Origin: Bordetella parapertussis
GTDB taxonomy: Bacteria > Pseudomonadota > Gammaproteobacteria > Burkholderiales > Burkholderiaceae_C
Length of the DNA: 61,798 nt
Reading direction: 5' to 3'
Assembly (NCBI GenBank): GCA_945890735.1
Contig: CAMDCZ010000007.1
Span: 1 to 61,798, forward strand
The position numbers and the translations under genes were made by a program. The first letter of the stretch is position 1; each line of letters opens with the position of its first letter. Below the pieces are notes generated by a model, which saw nothing but the letters and a program-made list of their open reading frames with translations, searched no databases and had not been told where the DNA came from. This document shows positions 1 to 8,800 of this stretch, piece after piece.

Positions 1-1448
1 AGCAGGCCATCGGCATCGACAGTGAAAGTGACTCGAATACGTGCAGCCCCTGCCGCCATGGGCGGGATGCCACGCAACTCGAAACGAGCCAAGCTGCGAC
101 AGTCTTGCACCAAATCACGCTCACCTTGGACGACGTGCAAAGCCAAGGCCGTTTGACCATCTTGGTAAGTGGTGAAGTCTTGGGCCATCGCCGTTGGAAT
201 GGTTTGGTTGCGGGGAACAATCCGCTCGACCAAACCGCCCATCGTCTCAATCCCCAAGGACAAGGGGATCACATCCAGCAACAATAATTCGCCATCCGGG
301 TTGTTGCCACTGAGTTGATTGGCTTGCACAGCAGCACCGATCGCCACCACTTCATCTGGATTCAAATTGGTCAAGGGTTCGCGGCCCAGGAGGCTGGCCA
401 CGGCTGCTTGTACATGGGGCATGCGGGTCGAACCACCCACCATGACGACGCCTTGGATGTCTTCAGACTTGACCTCTGCATCACGCAGAGATTTCTTGAC
501 TGCTTGCAAAGTTTTCTGGGTCAAGACCTGCGTGGCAGCTTCAAAAGCTTGTCGGCTGACCTCTTGGGTCAAGGGTCCGTCACTGAGTTGCGCCTCAAAC
601 AGCGCATGGCTTTGAGCAGACAACAGCTCTTTACAGGCACGCGCGGCTGACATCAACCGGGTTTTGTCTGCATCCGTTGTGGCACTGCGCCGCTGTTGTG
701 ATGTCACCCAGTCTGCCAAGCAGCGGTCATAGTCATCACCACCCAATGCCGAATCACCGCCTGCAGCCAATACCTCGAAGACACCTCTGCTCAAACGCAA
801 CACCGACACATCAAACGTGCCGCCTCCCAGGTCATAGACCATGTACAAGCCTTCACTGGCATGATCCAAACCATATGCAATCGCAGCTGCGGTCGGTTCG
901 TTGATCAAGCGAAGCACATTCAGCCCGGCCAATTGGGCCGCATCTTTGGTTGCTTGGCGTTGGGCATCATCGAAATAAGCTGGCACCGTGATCACGGCAC
1001 CGTAGATGTCATCGTTGAAGGTGTCTTCAGCGCGTTGGCGCAAAGCCGCCAAAATTTCAGCACTGACTTCCACCGGGGACTTGACCCCTTCAACGGTTTC
1101 CAAACCAAGCATGCCAGGGGTATCAACGAAGACATAAGGCAAGTGCCCTCGGTTGGGTATGTCTGACAAGCTGCGACCCATGAAACGCTTGACAGACACA
1201 ATGGTGTTTTGGGGGTCTTGCGATTGCATGGCCAAAGCTTCATGCCCCAAAGCCCTGCGCCCTTGCGGCAAGTAGCGCACGGCTGAAGGCAAGATCACGC
1301 GACCCTGGGTGTCAGGCAGGCACTCAGCAACGCCGTTGCGCATACTTGCAACCAAGGAGTGTGTGGTACCCAAGTCAATCCCAATCGCTATGCGCCTGGC
1401 GTGGGGGTCGGGTGCTTGACCCGGTTCGGAGATTTGCAGCAGTGCCAT
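1..1448 (-). CDS. hscA: Fe-S assembly chaperone HscA (Hsp70 family), partial at the left edge
   Basis: Specialised Hsp70 that, with HscB, releases [2Fe-2S] clusters from the scaffold IscU. About 482 codons are present and the C-terminus lies outside the window. Translation from the ATG gives the Hsp70 phosphate-binding signature IGIDLGTTHSLVA near residue 27, NEPTAAAIAYG, and the DLGGGTFDVS loop, so the nucleotide-binding domain is intact. The tail up to the edge enters the start of the next ATPase lobe. It follows hscB by 15 bases as the last visible gene of the isc operon, which separates it from general DnaK. A ferredoxin gene (fdx) would be expected just beyond the edge (inference). Confidence 0.95.
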   Translation of the reverse strand, partial: MALLQISEPGQAPDPHARRIAIGIDLGTTHSLVASMRNGVAECLPDTQGRVILPSAVRYLPQGRRALGHEALAMQSQDPQNTIVSVKRFMGRSLSDIPNRGHLPYVFVDTPGMLGLETVEGVKSPVEVSAEILAALRQRAEDTFNDDIYGAVITVPAYFDDAQRQATKDAAQLAGLNVLRLINEPTAAAIAYGLDHASEGLYMVYDLGGGTFDVSVLRLSRGVFEVLAAGGDSALGGDDYDRCLADWVTSQQRRSATTDADKTRLMSAARACKELLSAQSHALFEAQLSDGPLTQEVSRQAFEAATQVLTQKTLQAVKKSLRDAEVKSEDIQGVVMVGGSTRMPHVQAAVASLLGREPLTNLNPDEVVAIGAAVQANQLSGNNPDGELLLLDVIPLSLGIETMGGLVERIVPRNQTIPTAMAQDFTTYQDGQTALALHVVQGERDLVQDCRSLARFELRGIPPMAAGAARIRVTFTVDADGL

Positions 1449-1463
1449 GTACGTATTTTGCCC

Positions 1464-2018
1464 TCAGGCGTCCTCTAGGCGTTCCATTCGGTGGTGGATG
1501 TCTTTTTCAAAACGCTCCAAAAACATCAGCGCCCTCACCTCTTTCACTGCATTCGTCCAATCCGACTGACTGTCTATCAAACGGGCACATCGATCAAAAG
1601 TTTGCGCTTTGGATGCAGTGATTTCGGCAAGCAACGCGTTGACCGAGGGCAGATCGTTGGCATCATCCAGACTCTCGCGCCACTGTATTTGCTGAATCAA
1701 AAAATCATGCGGCATGCTGGTGTTGTCTTCCGCATTGACAGCAGCACCATGAAGTTCGCACAAGTAAGCCGCACGCTTGAGAGGATTTTTCAGGCGCTGG
1801 TAGGCCTCGTTGACACGAACCGACCATTGCAATGCCAAGCGCTTGTCAGCAGCGCCTTGGGCCGCAAATTGGTCAGGATGAACTTGCCGCTGCAGCGACT
1901 TCCATCGCTCGTCCAGATCTTGGCGATCGAGCTCGCAAAGTTTGGGCAGGCCAAAAAGCTCGAAATCATCTGCCGCCAAAGAAATCGGAGGCTGCAACTG
2001 TCCTGGTTCCAATCTCAC
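1464..2018 (-). CDS. hscB: Fe-S assembly co-chaperone HscB (J-domain protein)
   Basis: J-protein that stimulates HscA ATPase and delivers IscU to it. The product is 184 residues with an N-terminal J domain carrying the HPD motif (VHPDQF, near residue 45), then a helical IscU-binding domain ending in MERLEDA. I prefer the GTG at 2018, which forms a 4-base GTGA overlap with the iscA stop. A longer frame opening at 2045 would only translate codons lying over the conserved cysteine end of iscA. Order iscA-hscB-hscA is the standard proteobacterial isc order. Start position is the only uncertain point. Confidence 0.93.
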   Translation of the reverse strand: MRLEPGQLQPPISLAADDFELFGLPKLCELDRQDLDERWKSLQRQVHPDQFAAQGAADKRLALQWSVRVNEAYQRLKNPLKRAAYLCELHGAAVNAEDNTSMPHDFLIQQIQWRESLDDANDLPSVNALLAEITASKAQTFDRCARLIDSQSDWTNAVKEVRALMFLERFEKDIHHRMERLEDA

Positions 2019-2338
2019 ACTCGGAATGATTCGCCACAGCCACAACGATCACGTTCGTTGGGGTTGTTGAATTTAAAACCCTCATTCAAACCCTCACGCA
2101 CAAAATCGAGTTCAGTGCCATCCAAATAAGCCAGGCTCTTGGGATCGATCGAAATTTTCAAGCCATGGGTATCAAACACGATGTCTTCGGGGTTGAGGTC
2201 ATCGACATACTCGAGTTTGTAGGCCAATCCGGAGCAGCCCGTGGTCTTCACACCCAGACGAACACCAACCCCTTTTCCGCGCTTGGAAAGGTAGCGATTG
2301 ACATGCCGTGCTGCGGCTTCGGTCATGGATACGGACAT
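2015..2338 (-). CDS. iscA: A-type Fe-S carrier protein IscA
   Basis: A-type carrier thought to pass iron or clusters from IscU to target proteins. The 107-residue product has the three conserved cysteines of the family, in TTGCSGLAY and in the C-terminal DRCGCGESF. The start at 2338 is one base after the iscU stop, so translation is probably coupled; I see no good independent Shine-Dalgarno sequence. An in-frame extension to 2389 would overlap the end of iscU and lacks family similarity. It overlaps hscB by four bases. Confidence 0.95.
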   Translation of the reverse strand: MSVSMTEAAARHVNRYLSKRGKGVGVRLGVKTTGCSGLAYKLEYVDDLNPEDIVFDTHGLKISIDPKSLAYLDGTELDFVREGLNEGFKFNNPNERDRCGCGESFRV

Positions 2339-2339
2339 A

Positions 2340-2726
2340 TCAGTGTGCGTGTTTCTTTTTGTAATCCTCGACTGCAGCCTTGATGGCATCTTCAGCCAAG
2401 ATGGAGCAATGGATTTTCACAGGCGGCAAGGCCAATTCTTGAGCAATTTCGCTGTTCTTCAGCGCTGCTGCCTGGTCCAGGGTCTTGCCCTTGACCCATT
2501 CAGTCACCAAAGAAGACGATGCGATTGCAGAGCCGCAGCCGTAGGTTTTAAAGCGCGCATCTTCAATCACACCCGTTTGGGGATTGACTTTGATTTGCAA
2601 CTTCATCACGTCACCGCAAGCAGGCGCGCCCACCATGCCAGTTCCGACTGAATCGTCACCCTTTTCAAAAGTACCCACATTGCGTGGATTCTCATAATGG
2701 TCAATCACTTTGTCGCTGTAAGCCAT
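2340..2726 (-). CDS. iscU: Fe-S cluster scaffold IscU
   Basis: Scaffold on which IscS-derived sulphur and iron form [2Fe-2S] clusters. The 128-residue product is full length and opens MAYSDKVIDHYENPRNVG. It carries the three ligand cysteines in GAPACGDVM, YGCGSA and IHCSILAEDA, and the LPPVK motif recognised by HscA just before the last cysteine. A GGAG sequence lies upstream of the ATG. It sits 18 bases after iscS and one base before iscA. Confidence 0.97.
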   Translation of the reverse strand: MAYSDKVIDHYENPRNVGTFEKGDDSVGTGMVGAPACGDVMKLQIKVNPQTGVIEDARFKTYGCGSAIASSSLVTEWVKGKTLDQAAALKNSEIAQELALPPVKIHCSILAEDAIKAAVEDYKKKHAH

Positions 2727-2744
2727 GAATACTCTCCGAAATGG

Positions 2745-3965
2745 TCAGTGTGCAGCCCATTGAATGGTGCTGAGGTCAATACCTTCTTTGTACATATCCC
2801 ACAATGGGCTCAAGTCTCTGAGCTTGGCCACATTGCTGCGAATCGTGCTGATCGCGTAGTCGATTTCTTCTTCTGTTGTGAAGCGGCCAATCGTCATGCG
2901 CAAGCTGCTGTGCGCCAGTTCATCACTGCGCCCCAAGGCACGCAGGACATAGCTTGGCTCCAAACTCGCTGAAGTGCAGGCAGAGCCTGAGGACACAGCC
3001 AAGCCCTTGATACCCATGATCAAGGATTCGCCTTCCACATAATTGAAGCTGATGTTCAAGTTGTGTGGCACGCGTTGTGTCAAATGTCCGTTGACGAAGA
3101 CTTGCTCGATGTCTTTCAAACCATCCAGAAGACGTTTTTGCAAACGTTTGGCTTTGTCCAGGTCTTGCGCCATCTCGAGTTTGGCCAAGCGGAAAGCCTC
3201 GCCCATGCCCACACACTGGTGGGTTGGCAAAGTGCCACTGCGCATGCCTCGCTCATGTCCGCCACCGTGCATTTGCGCTTCCAGTCGCACGCGTGGCTTG
3301 CGCCTGACGTACAAAGCACCAATGCCTTTGGGGCCATAGGTTTTGTGGGAAGCCAAGCTCATCAAATCAATGGGCAAGGTCTCCATGTCAATGTCGACTT
3401 TGCCAGTGGACTGCGCAGCATCCACATGGAAGATGATGCCCTTTTCGCGACACATGTTGCCAATCGTGACCATGTCTTGGATGACGCCGATTTCATTGTT
3501 GACATGCATCACGCTGATCAGAGAGGTATCTGGCCGAATAGCGTCTTTCAGCAAGTTCAGGTCGAGCAGACCATCTGCTTGCACCTCCAGGTAAGTCACC
3601 TCAAAGCCCTGACGTTCAAGTTCGCGCATGGTGTCCAACACGGCCTTGTGCTCTGTCTTGACAGTGATCAGGTGCTTGCCTTTGGACTTGTAGAAGTGAG
3701 CCGCACCTTTGATGGCCAGGTTGTTGGATTCCGTGGCGCCAGAGGTCCAGACGATTTCACGTGGATCTGCACCGATCAAATCGGCGACGTGAACACGGGC
3801 CTTCTCAACCGCCTCTTCAGCTTCCCAGCCCCAAGCATGGCTTCTCGAAGCAGGATTGCCAAAATGCTCACGCAACCAGGGAATCATGGCATCAACGACC
3901 CGCTCGTCGCAGGGTGTTGTTGAACCGTAATCAAGGTAGATGGGAAAGTGGGGAGTCATGTCCAT
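2745..3965 (-). CDS. iscS: Cysteine desulfurase IscS
   Basis: PLP enzyme that converts L-cysteine to alanine and a persulfide used for Fe-S clusters and tRNA thiolation. At 406 residues it has the usual length. The PLP lysine is in SLASHKTYGPKG and the catalytic loop cysteine is in SSGSACTSASLEPS. The N-terminus IYLDYGSTTPCDERVV is typical. Two in-frame ATGs, at 3965 and 3959, are possible; the first has a GAG at better spacing. It begins 8 bases after the iscR stop, so it is co-transcribed and subject to IscR control. Confidence 0.96.
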   Translation of the reverse strand: MDMTPHFPIYLDYGSTTPCDERVVDAMIPWLREHFGNPASRSHAWGWEAEEAVEKARVHVADLIGADPREIVWTSGATESNNLAIKGAAHFYKSKGKHLITVKTEHKAVLDTMRELERQGFEVTYLEVQADGLLDLNLLKDAIRPDTSLISVMHVNNEIGVIQDMVTIGNMCREKGIIFHVDAAQSTGKVDIDMETLPIDLMSLASHKTYGPKGIGALYVRRKPRVRLEAQMHGGGHERGMRSGTLPTHQCVGMGEAFRLAKLEMAQDLDKAKRLQKRLLDGLKDIEQVFVNGHLTQRVPHNLNISFNYVEGESLIMGIKGLAVSSGSACTSASLEPSYVLRALGRSDELAHSSLRMTIGRFTTEEEIDYAISTIRSNVAKLRDLSPLWDMYKEGIDLSTIQWAAH

Positions 3966-3973
3966 GATTGATC

Positions 3974-4510
3974 TCAGCTTTTGCCAAATGCATTGCCCAG
4001 CGCAAACACTGAATTGGGCGCATTCACACGAATAGGTTTGACCACCGGCGCAGAAGAAATGGCGCGTTTGTGCATGGGCTTGTCCTCAATCAACAAGCCT
4101 TTGGCCAACTGGTCGTCGACCAATTTCTGAAGCTTCACAGAGCTTAAAAAGTCGATCATGCGCTGGTTCAAGGAAGACCACAGTTCATGGGTCATGCAGC
4201 GGCCAGATTCACCCAAACAGTTTTCTTTGCCCGCACAATGGGTGGCATCAATGGGCTCATCGACTGACAAGATAATGTCGGCAACAGAGATTTCATCTGC
4301 CTTGCGTCCCAAGGTGTATCCGCCGCCAGGGCCGCGGGTGGATTCGACCAGGTTTTGACGGCGCAATTTGCCAAAAAGCTGCTCAAGGTAAGACAATGAA
4401 ATTTGCTGGCGTTGGCTGATGGCAGCCAATGTCACAGGGCCGTTGTTCTGGCGCAATGCCAAATCGATCATGGCGGTGACGGCAAAACGGCCTTTTGTGG
4501 TTAAACGCAT
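3974..4510 (-). CDS. iscR: Fe-S-responsive transcriptional regulator IscR (Rrf2 family)
   Basis: Rrf2-type repressor whose [2Fe-2S] form represses the isc operon. The 178-residue product begins MRLTTKGRFAVTAMIDLAL with a winged helix, followed by the cluster-ligand loop with three cysteines and a histidine (DATHC, ENC, RCMTH). The ATG at 4510 has AGGAG seven bases upstream; the longer open frame to 4546 would run into the operator. The second and third cysteines are six residues apart rather than the five of E. coli IscR. A match to the type 1 IscR operator lies 20 bases upstream, so autoregulation is strongly suggested. Confidence 0.95.
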   Translation of the reverse strand: MRLTTKGRFAVTAMIDLALRQNNGPVTLAAISQRQQISLSYLEQLFGKLRRQNLVESTRGPGGGYTLGRKADEISVADIILSVDEPIDATHCAGKENCLGESGRCMTHELWSSLNQRMIDFLSSVKLQKLVDDQLAKGLLIEDKPMHKRAISSAPVVKPIRVNAPNSVFALGNAFGKS

Positions 4511-4529
4511 GGGGTACTCCTTTGCTTTC

Positions 4530-4550
4530 TCGACTGTATTAGTCAACTAT
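4530..4550 (-). promoter_or_regulatory. Type 1 IscR operator upstream of iscR
   Basis: On the minus strand this reads ATAGTTGACTAATACAGTCG, which matches the left and central part of the known E. coli type 1 IscR consensus (ATASYYGACTRWWWYAGTCRR). It contains the GACT/AGTC dyad. It sits just upstream of the iscR ribosome-binding site and overlaps the likely core promoter, as expected for repression by holo-IscR. The assignment rests on motif match plus position. Confidence 0.85.
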
Positions 4551-4589
4551 ACCACAAGACCAAACAAAACAGTCGGGTAATAGCCCTAC

Positions 4590-6674
4590 TCAAACCCTGT
4601 CGGTAGATGCGGCACCAAAACTCAATGCACGCAAGCGACCCAATTGGTCTCGCGTGGCGGCCGCCTGCTCGAACTCCAGGTTTCTGGCGTGCTCCATCAT
4701 CTGTTTCTCTAGGCGCTTGATTTCCTTGGCCACGTCTTTTTCGCTCATGTCTTGAACACGCGCTTGCTCTAAGTCCAGCCGCAAAGACTCTTTGTCGGAC
4801 TTATCACTGTAGACACCATCGATCAGATCGCGGATACCTTTGACCACACCCCGCGGTGTGATTCCGTGCAGGGTGTTGAACTCGATTTGCTTGGTGCGCC
4901 TTCTTTCTGTTTCGCCAATCGCCCGCTTCATGGAGTCAGTGACCTTGTCTGCGTACAAAATCGCACGCCCTTCCAAATGTCGGGCGGCACGTCCAATGGT
5001 CTGAATCAGGCTGCGCTCTGAGCGCAAAAAGCCCTCTTTGTCGGCATCCAAAATGGCAACCAAGGAAACCTCTGGCAGGTCCAAACCTTCGCGCAGCAAG
5101 TTGATGCCAACCAACACATCAAAAGCACCCAACCGCAAATCGCGCAAAATTTCAACGCGCTCAACCGTATCAATATCGCTATGGAGATAACGCACTTTGA
5201 CACCGTTGTCGCCAAGGTAGTCCGTCAGTTGTTCAGCCATGCGTTTGGTCAGCGTCGTGATCAGTATCCGTTCGTTTTTGACCACCCGGATTCGGATTTC
5301 TTGCAGTACATCATCGACTTGGTGAACAGCTGGCCGAACTTCGACTTGTGGATCAACCAAGCCAGTGGGGCGAACCACCTGCTCCACCACATTGCCCGAA
5401 TGCACTTTTTCATAATCAGAAGGTGTGGCGGAAACAAACACCAATTGACGCATGCGCTTTTCGAATTCGTCGAGTTTCAAGGGCCGGTTGTCCAGAGCGC
5501 TGGGCAAGCGAAATCCATACTCAACCAAGGTGGTTTTACGTGATCTGTCGCCGTTGTACATGCCCGAAAACTGCCCCATCAACACATGACTCTCGTCAAA
5601 AAACATCAAAGCGTCTTTGGGCAGGTAGTCAGTGAGTGTGCTTGGAGGCTCCCCCGGGGCAGCCCCGGACAGGTGACGGGTGTAGTTTTCAATGCCTTTG
5701 CAGTGACCGATCTCGCTGAGCATCTCCAAATCAAAGCGGGTTCGCTGCTCCAGTCGCTGCGCTTCTACCAGCTTACCCATGCTCACCAGTTCCTTGAGTC
5801 GCTGGGCCAATTCGAGTTTGATGGTCTCAACCGCCAGCAACACCTTTTCACGTGGTGTCACGTAATGACTGGAAGGGTAAACCGTGAAGCGAGGGATTTT
5901 TTGTTTGACTCGCCCTGTCAGCGGATCGAGCAGTTGCAGGCTTTCAATTTCATCATCAAATAATTCAATGCGAATGGCCAATTCGCTGTGCTCAGCGGGG
6001 AAAACATCAATCGTGTCGCCTCTGACCCGAAATCGACCCCGCGAAAAGTCCATGTCATTGCGCTCGTACTGCATGCGCACCAACTGGGCAATGATGTCTC
6101 TCTGGCCTGGCTTGTCTCCTACCCTCAAAGTCATCACCATTTGGTGATAACTCTCTGGCTCACCGATGCCGTAAATGGCGGAGACGGTTGCAACGATGAT
6201 GACATCACGGCGCTCCAAAAGGCTTTTGGTGCAAGACAATCGCATTTGCTCGATGTGCTCATTGATGGCGCTGTCCTTTTCGATGAACAGGTCGCGCTGA
6301 GGGACATATGCCTCTGGTTGGTAGTAATCGTAATAACTCACAAAATACTCAACCGCGTTTTTGGGAAAGAATTCACGGAACTCGCTGTAGAGCTGTGCAG
6401 CCAAGGTTTTATTGGGCGCATAAATGATGGCCGGTCTCCCCATTTGCGCAATCACATTGGCCATGGTGAATGTTTTCCCTGAACCCGTCACCCCCAACAA
6501 GGTTTGAAACATCTCACCATCGCGAACGCCTTCAACCAGTTGCGCAATGGCCGTGGGTTGGTCACCTGCCGGGGGGTAGGGCTGAAACAATTCGAAGGGC
6601 GAACCTGGATAGGAAATCCAGTTGCCTGGGGCGGGCTCAGCAGTCGCAGCCATATCAACGATGGGGATACTCAT
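4590..6674 (-). CDS. uvrB: Excinuclease ABC subunit B
   Basis: Damage-verifying helicase subunit of nucleotide excision repair; it takes DNA from UvrA and recruits UvrC. The 694-residue product has Walker A GVTGSGKT near residue 65, the beta-hairpin region YYQPEAYVPQRDLFIEKD, helicase motifs including DESH, and a C-terminal UVR domain (MMEHARNLEFEQAAATRDQL). I chose the ATG at 6674; a GTG at 6683 adds three residues. No SOS box of the CTG-N10-CAG type is visible between it and the divergent aminotransferase gene. It ends 40 bases before the IscR operator. Confidence 0.96.
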   Translation of the reverse strand: MSIPIVDMAATAEPAPGNWISYPGSPFELFQPYPPAGDQPTAIAQLVEGVRDGEMFQTLLGVTGSGKTFTMANVIAQMGRPAIIYAPNKTLAAQLYSEFREFFPKNAVEYFVSYYDYYQPEAYVPQRDLFIEKDSAINEHIEQMRLSCTKSLLERRDVIIVATVSAIYGIGEPESYHQMVMTLRVGDKPGQRDIIAQLVRMQYERNDMDFSRGRFRVRGDTIDVFPAEHSELAIRIELFDDEIESLQLLDPLTGRVKQKIPRFTVYPSSHYVTPREKVLLAVETIKLELAQRLKELVSMGKLVEAQRLEQRTRFDLEMLSEIGHCKGIENYTRHLSGAAPGEPPSTLTDYLPKDALMFFDESHVLMGQFSGMYNGDRSRKTTLVEYGFRLPSALDNRPLKLDEFEKRMRQLVFVSATPSDYEKVHSGNVVEQVVRPTGLVDPQVEVRPAVHQVDDVLQEIRIRVVKNERILITTLTKRMAEQLTDYLGDNGVKVRYLHSDIDTVERVEILRDLRLGAFDVLVGINLLREGLDLPEVSLVAILDADKEGFLRSERSLIQTIGRAARHLEGRAILYADKVTDSMKRAIGETERRRTKQIEFNTLHGITPRGVVKGIRDLIDGVYSDKSDKESLRLDLEQARVQDMSEKDVAKEIKRLEKQMMEHARNLEFEQAAATRDQLGRLRALSFGAASTDRV

Positions 6675-6717
6675 GGTTCTCACAAATCAGGCGGATCGTC
6701 ATGCGATTCCGAGCCGT

Positions 6718-6723
6718 TAAAAT
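6718..6723 (+). promoter_or_regulatory. Candidate -10 element for the aminotransferase operon
   Basis: A TAAAAT hexamer lies 80 bases upstream of the aminotransferase ATG in the divergent uvrB/aminotransferase spacer. The -35 partner is poor, so this is a weak assignment. Confidence 0.35.
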
Positions 6724-6802
6724 CTACACCAACCGACAAGCCTACCTCAGTCTGAATCGGCCAGCCCCCACTTCTGACCCCAAACATCTTCAAGGACCCA
6801 CG

Positions 6803-8011
6803 ATGTCTCTGTTTTCCGCCGTTGAAATGGCACCCCGCGACCCGATTTTGGGCTTGAACGAACAGTTTGCAGCCGACAAATCTGCCATCAAAGTCAATTT
6901 GGGTGTCGGCGTCTACTTTGACGACAATGGCAAATTGCCCTTGTTGTCCTGCGTGCAGCAAGCTGAAAATGCCATGATGAGCAAGCCAACAGCGCGAGGC
7001 TATTTGCCCATCGATGGCATTGCAGCTTATGACAGTGCTGTGAAGGCTTTGGTTTTTGGGGAATCATCCGAGGCAGTCAGCGCTGGTCGCGTGGCCACTG
7101 TACAAGCCATTGGCGGTACTGGCGGCTTGAAAATTGGCGCAGATTTTTTGCACAAACTCAATCCACAGGCCAAGGTGTTGATCAGCGATCCGAGTTGGGA
7201 AAACCACCGTGCATTGTTTGCTGCCGCAGGTTTCACGGTGGAAACCTATGCTTATTACGATGCGCAGGCGCGCGGCGTTGACTTCCAGGGCATGCTCGAC
7301 AGTCTGAATGCCGCCGCACCCGGCACCGTGGTTGTGCTGCATGCCTGCTGCCACAACCCCACAGGCTATGACATCACCTCCGACCAATGGGATCAGGTTG
7401 TCTCCGTGGTCCAATCGCGCCAACTCACCGCCTTTCTCGACATGGCCTACCAAGGATTTGGACATGGCATCAGTGAAGATGGGGCTGTGATCAACAAGTT
7501 TGTGGCTGCTGGTTTGGACTTTTTGGTCTCCACATCTTTCTCCAAAAGTTTCAGCCTGTACGGTGAACGCGTCGGCGCCTTGTCGGTTCACTGCCACTCC
7601 GCGGATGAAGCAGCCAAAGTCTTGTCGCAATTGAAAATTGTGATCCGCACCAATTACTCCAACCCACCTACCCATGGAGGTGCGGTGGTCGCGGCTGTTT
7701 TGCAAAACCCGCAATGGCGCAAACTGTGGGAAGACGAATTGGGCGCCATGCGAGTTCGCATCAAAACCATGCGGCAAAGTTTGGTGGACGGCTTGAAAAC
7801 CGCGGGAGTTCAACAAGACATGGGCTTCATCACCCAACAAATTGGGATGTTCAGCTACTCTGGCTTGAGCAAAGCACAGATGATCCGCTTACGCTCGGAA
7901 TTTGGTGTCTACGGCACCGACACTGGCCGCATGTGTGTCGCTGCGTTAAACAGCCAAAACGTTGGGCATGTTTGCCAAGCCATTGCCAGTGTTTTAAAGA
8001 GCACCCCCTGA
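6803..8011 (+). CDS. Aromatic/aspartate aminotransferase, class I
   Basis: PLP aminotransferase of the aspartate/aromatic family (TyrB/AspC type), moving the amino group between an amino acid and a 2-oxoacid in the cytosol. The 402-residue product opens MSLFSAVEMAPRDPILGLNE, a family hallmark. It has HNPTG at about residue 184, the PLP lysine in STSFSKSFSLYGER (about residue 248), and a C-terminal arginine in GRMCVAALN. The ATG at 6803 has AAGGA six bases upstream; the longer open frame would run back across the uvrB start. The stop overlaps the next ATG by one base (TGATG). Substrate choice between Tyr/Phe and Asp cannot be settled from sequence. Confidence 0.9.
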   Translation: MSLFSAVEMAPRDPILGLNEQFAADKSAIKVNLGVGVYFDDNGKLPLLSCVQQAENAMMSKPTARGYLPIDGIAAYDSAVKALVFGESSEAVSAGRVATVQAIGGTGGLKIGADFLHKLNPQAKVLISDPSWENHRALFAAAGFTVETYAYYDAQARGVDFQGMLDSLNAAAPGTVVVLHACCHNPTGYDITSDQWDQVVSVVQSRQLTAFLDMAYQGFGHGISEDGAVINKFVAAGLDFLVSTSFSKSFSLYGERVGALSVHCHSADEAAKVLSQLKIVIRTNYSNPPTHGGAVVAAVLQNPQWRKLWEDELGAMRVRIKTMRQSLVDGLKTAGVQQDMGFITQQIGMFSYSGLSKAQMIRLRSEFGVYGTDTGRMCVAALNSQNVGHVCQAIASVLKSTP

Positions 8012-8712
8012 TGGCCATCAAAGCCCTTGTATTCGATGTTTTCGGTACCTTGGTAGATTGGCGCAGTTCAATCGCCAATGAAGCCCAATCCATCTTGACT
8101 CCATTGGGTTTGAAAACCGATTGGCACGCATTGGCAGATGCATGGCGCGATGAATACCAGCCAGCCATGGAAAAGATCCGAAGCGGAGAGCGTGGTTTTT
8201 GTGATTTAGACCAATTGCATTTAGACAATCTAGGCGTGGTTTTATCAGGTCTGGGTTGGCACCACATAGACCAAGACACCCGTGAACACCTCAACCGCGC
8301 ATGGCACCGACTGTCTGCGTGGGCAGATGTGGCAAAGGGCTTGAAACTGCTGCGTCAGCAATTCATTCTTGCACCCTGCTCCAACGGCCACATTGCCTTG
8401 ATGGTCCAGTTGGCTCGGCACAACGACTGGCATTGGGATGCCATTGCGGGGGCTGAGTTGGCGGGTGACTACAAACCCCAGCCCCAGGTTTACCTGCGCT
8501 CTGCTGCGGCTTTGGGGTTCAAACCCGAAGAAACCATGATGGTTGCGGCGCACTCTTCTGACCTCGAAGCCGCGGCCCGGGCCGGCTTGAAAACAGCTTT
8601 CATTGCACGTCCTGATGAGCGTGGCCCTGGTTTGGGTGAGTCTGTGCCAACCACTCAGGTAGATTGGTTTGCCAACGATCTATGGGACTTGGCTAACAAA
8701 CTGTCCAGTTAA
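8011..8712 (+). CDS. HAD-superfamily hydrolase, haloacid dehalogenase type II
   Basis: Cytosolic hydrolase with the Rossmann-like HAD fold, 233 residues. The nucleophile aspartate is Asp9 in LVFDVFGTLVDWR. Motif II is the serine in APCSNGHIALM, the motif III lysine is in DYKPQPQVY, and the motif IV region is AAHSSDLEAAARAG. The length and the FDVFGTL signature fit the (S)-2-haloacid dehalogenase subgroup, which often acts on phosphorylated or other metabolites rather than haloacids. It is translationally coupled to the aminotransferase by a one-base overlap, so the two may share a physiological substrate family (inference). Confidence 0.85.
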   Translation: MAIKALVFDVFGTLVDWRSSIANEAQSILTPLGLKTDWHALADAWRDEYQPAMEKIRSGERGFCDLDQLHLDNLGVVLSGLGWHHIDQDTREHLNRAWHRLSAWADVAKGLKLLRQQFILAPCSNGHIALMVQLARHNDWHWDAIAGAELAGDYKPQPQVYLRSAAALGFKPEETMMVAAHSSDLEAAARAGLKTAFIARPDERGPGLGESVPTTQVDWFANDLWDLANKLSS

Positions 8713-8748
8713 CGAAAACTTGACAATGATGTGCATTTTTGATTGGGC

Positions 8749-8781
8749 AACCTGGCACGAAACTGTTATATTGCACTGCAA
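8749..8781 (+). promoter_or_regulatory. phaZ promoter with a PhaR-like dyad
   Basis: TTGGGC and TATATT (8767-8772) are separated by 18 bases and lie upstream of phaZ. Directly overlapping the end of the -10 is TTGCACTGCAA (8771-8781), a perfect dyad around one central base, followed by a further TTGCAC at 8785-8790. Sites of this TGCA-rich dyad type are associated with PhaR control of PHA genes. The PhaR gene is present at 53674-54216, so repression at this site is a reasonable inference. Confidence 0.5.
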
Positions 8782-8800
8782 CAATTGCACGAGGTGTTGA

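Noticed and set aside
3063..3923. Long plus-strand open frame opposite iscS (286 codons)
   Set aside because: It is a shadow of iscS: composition follows the antisense of a conserved enzyme, no family is recognisable and no ribosome-binding site is seen.
6675..6802. SOS (LexA) box upstream of uvrB
   Set aside because: No CTG-N10-CAG palindrome could be found in the spacer on either strand.
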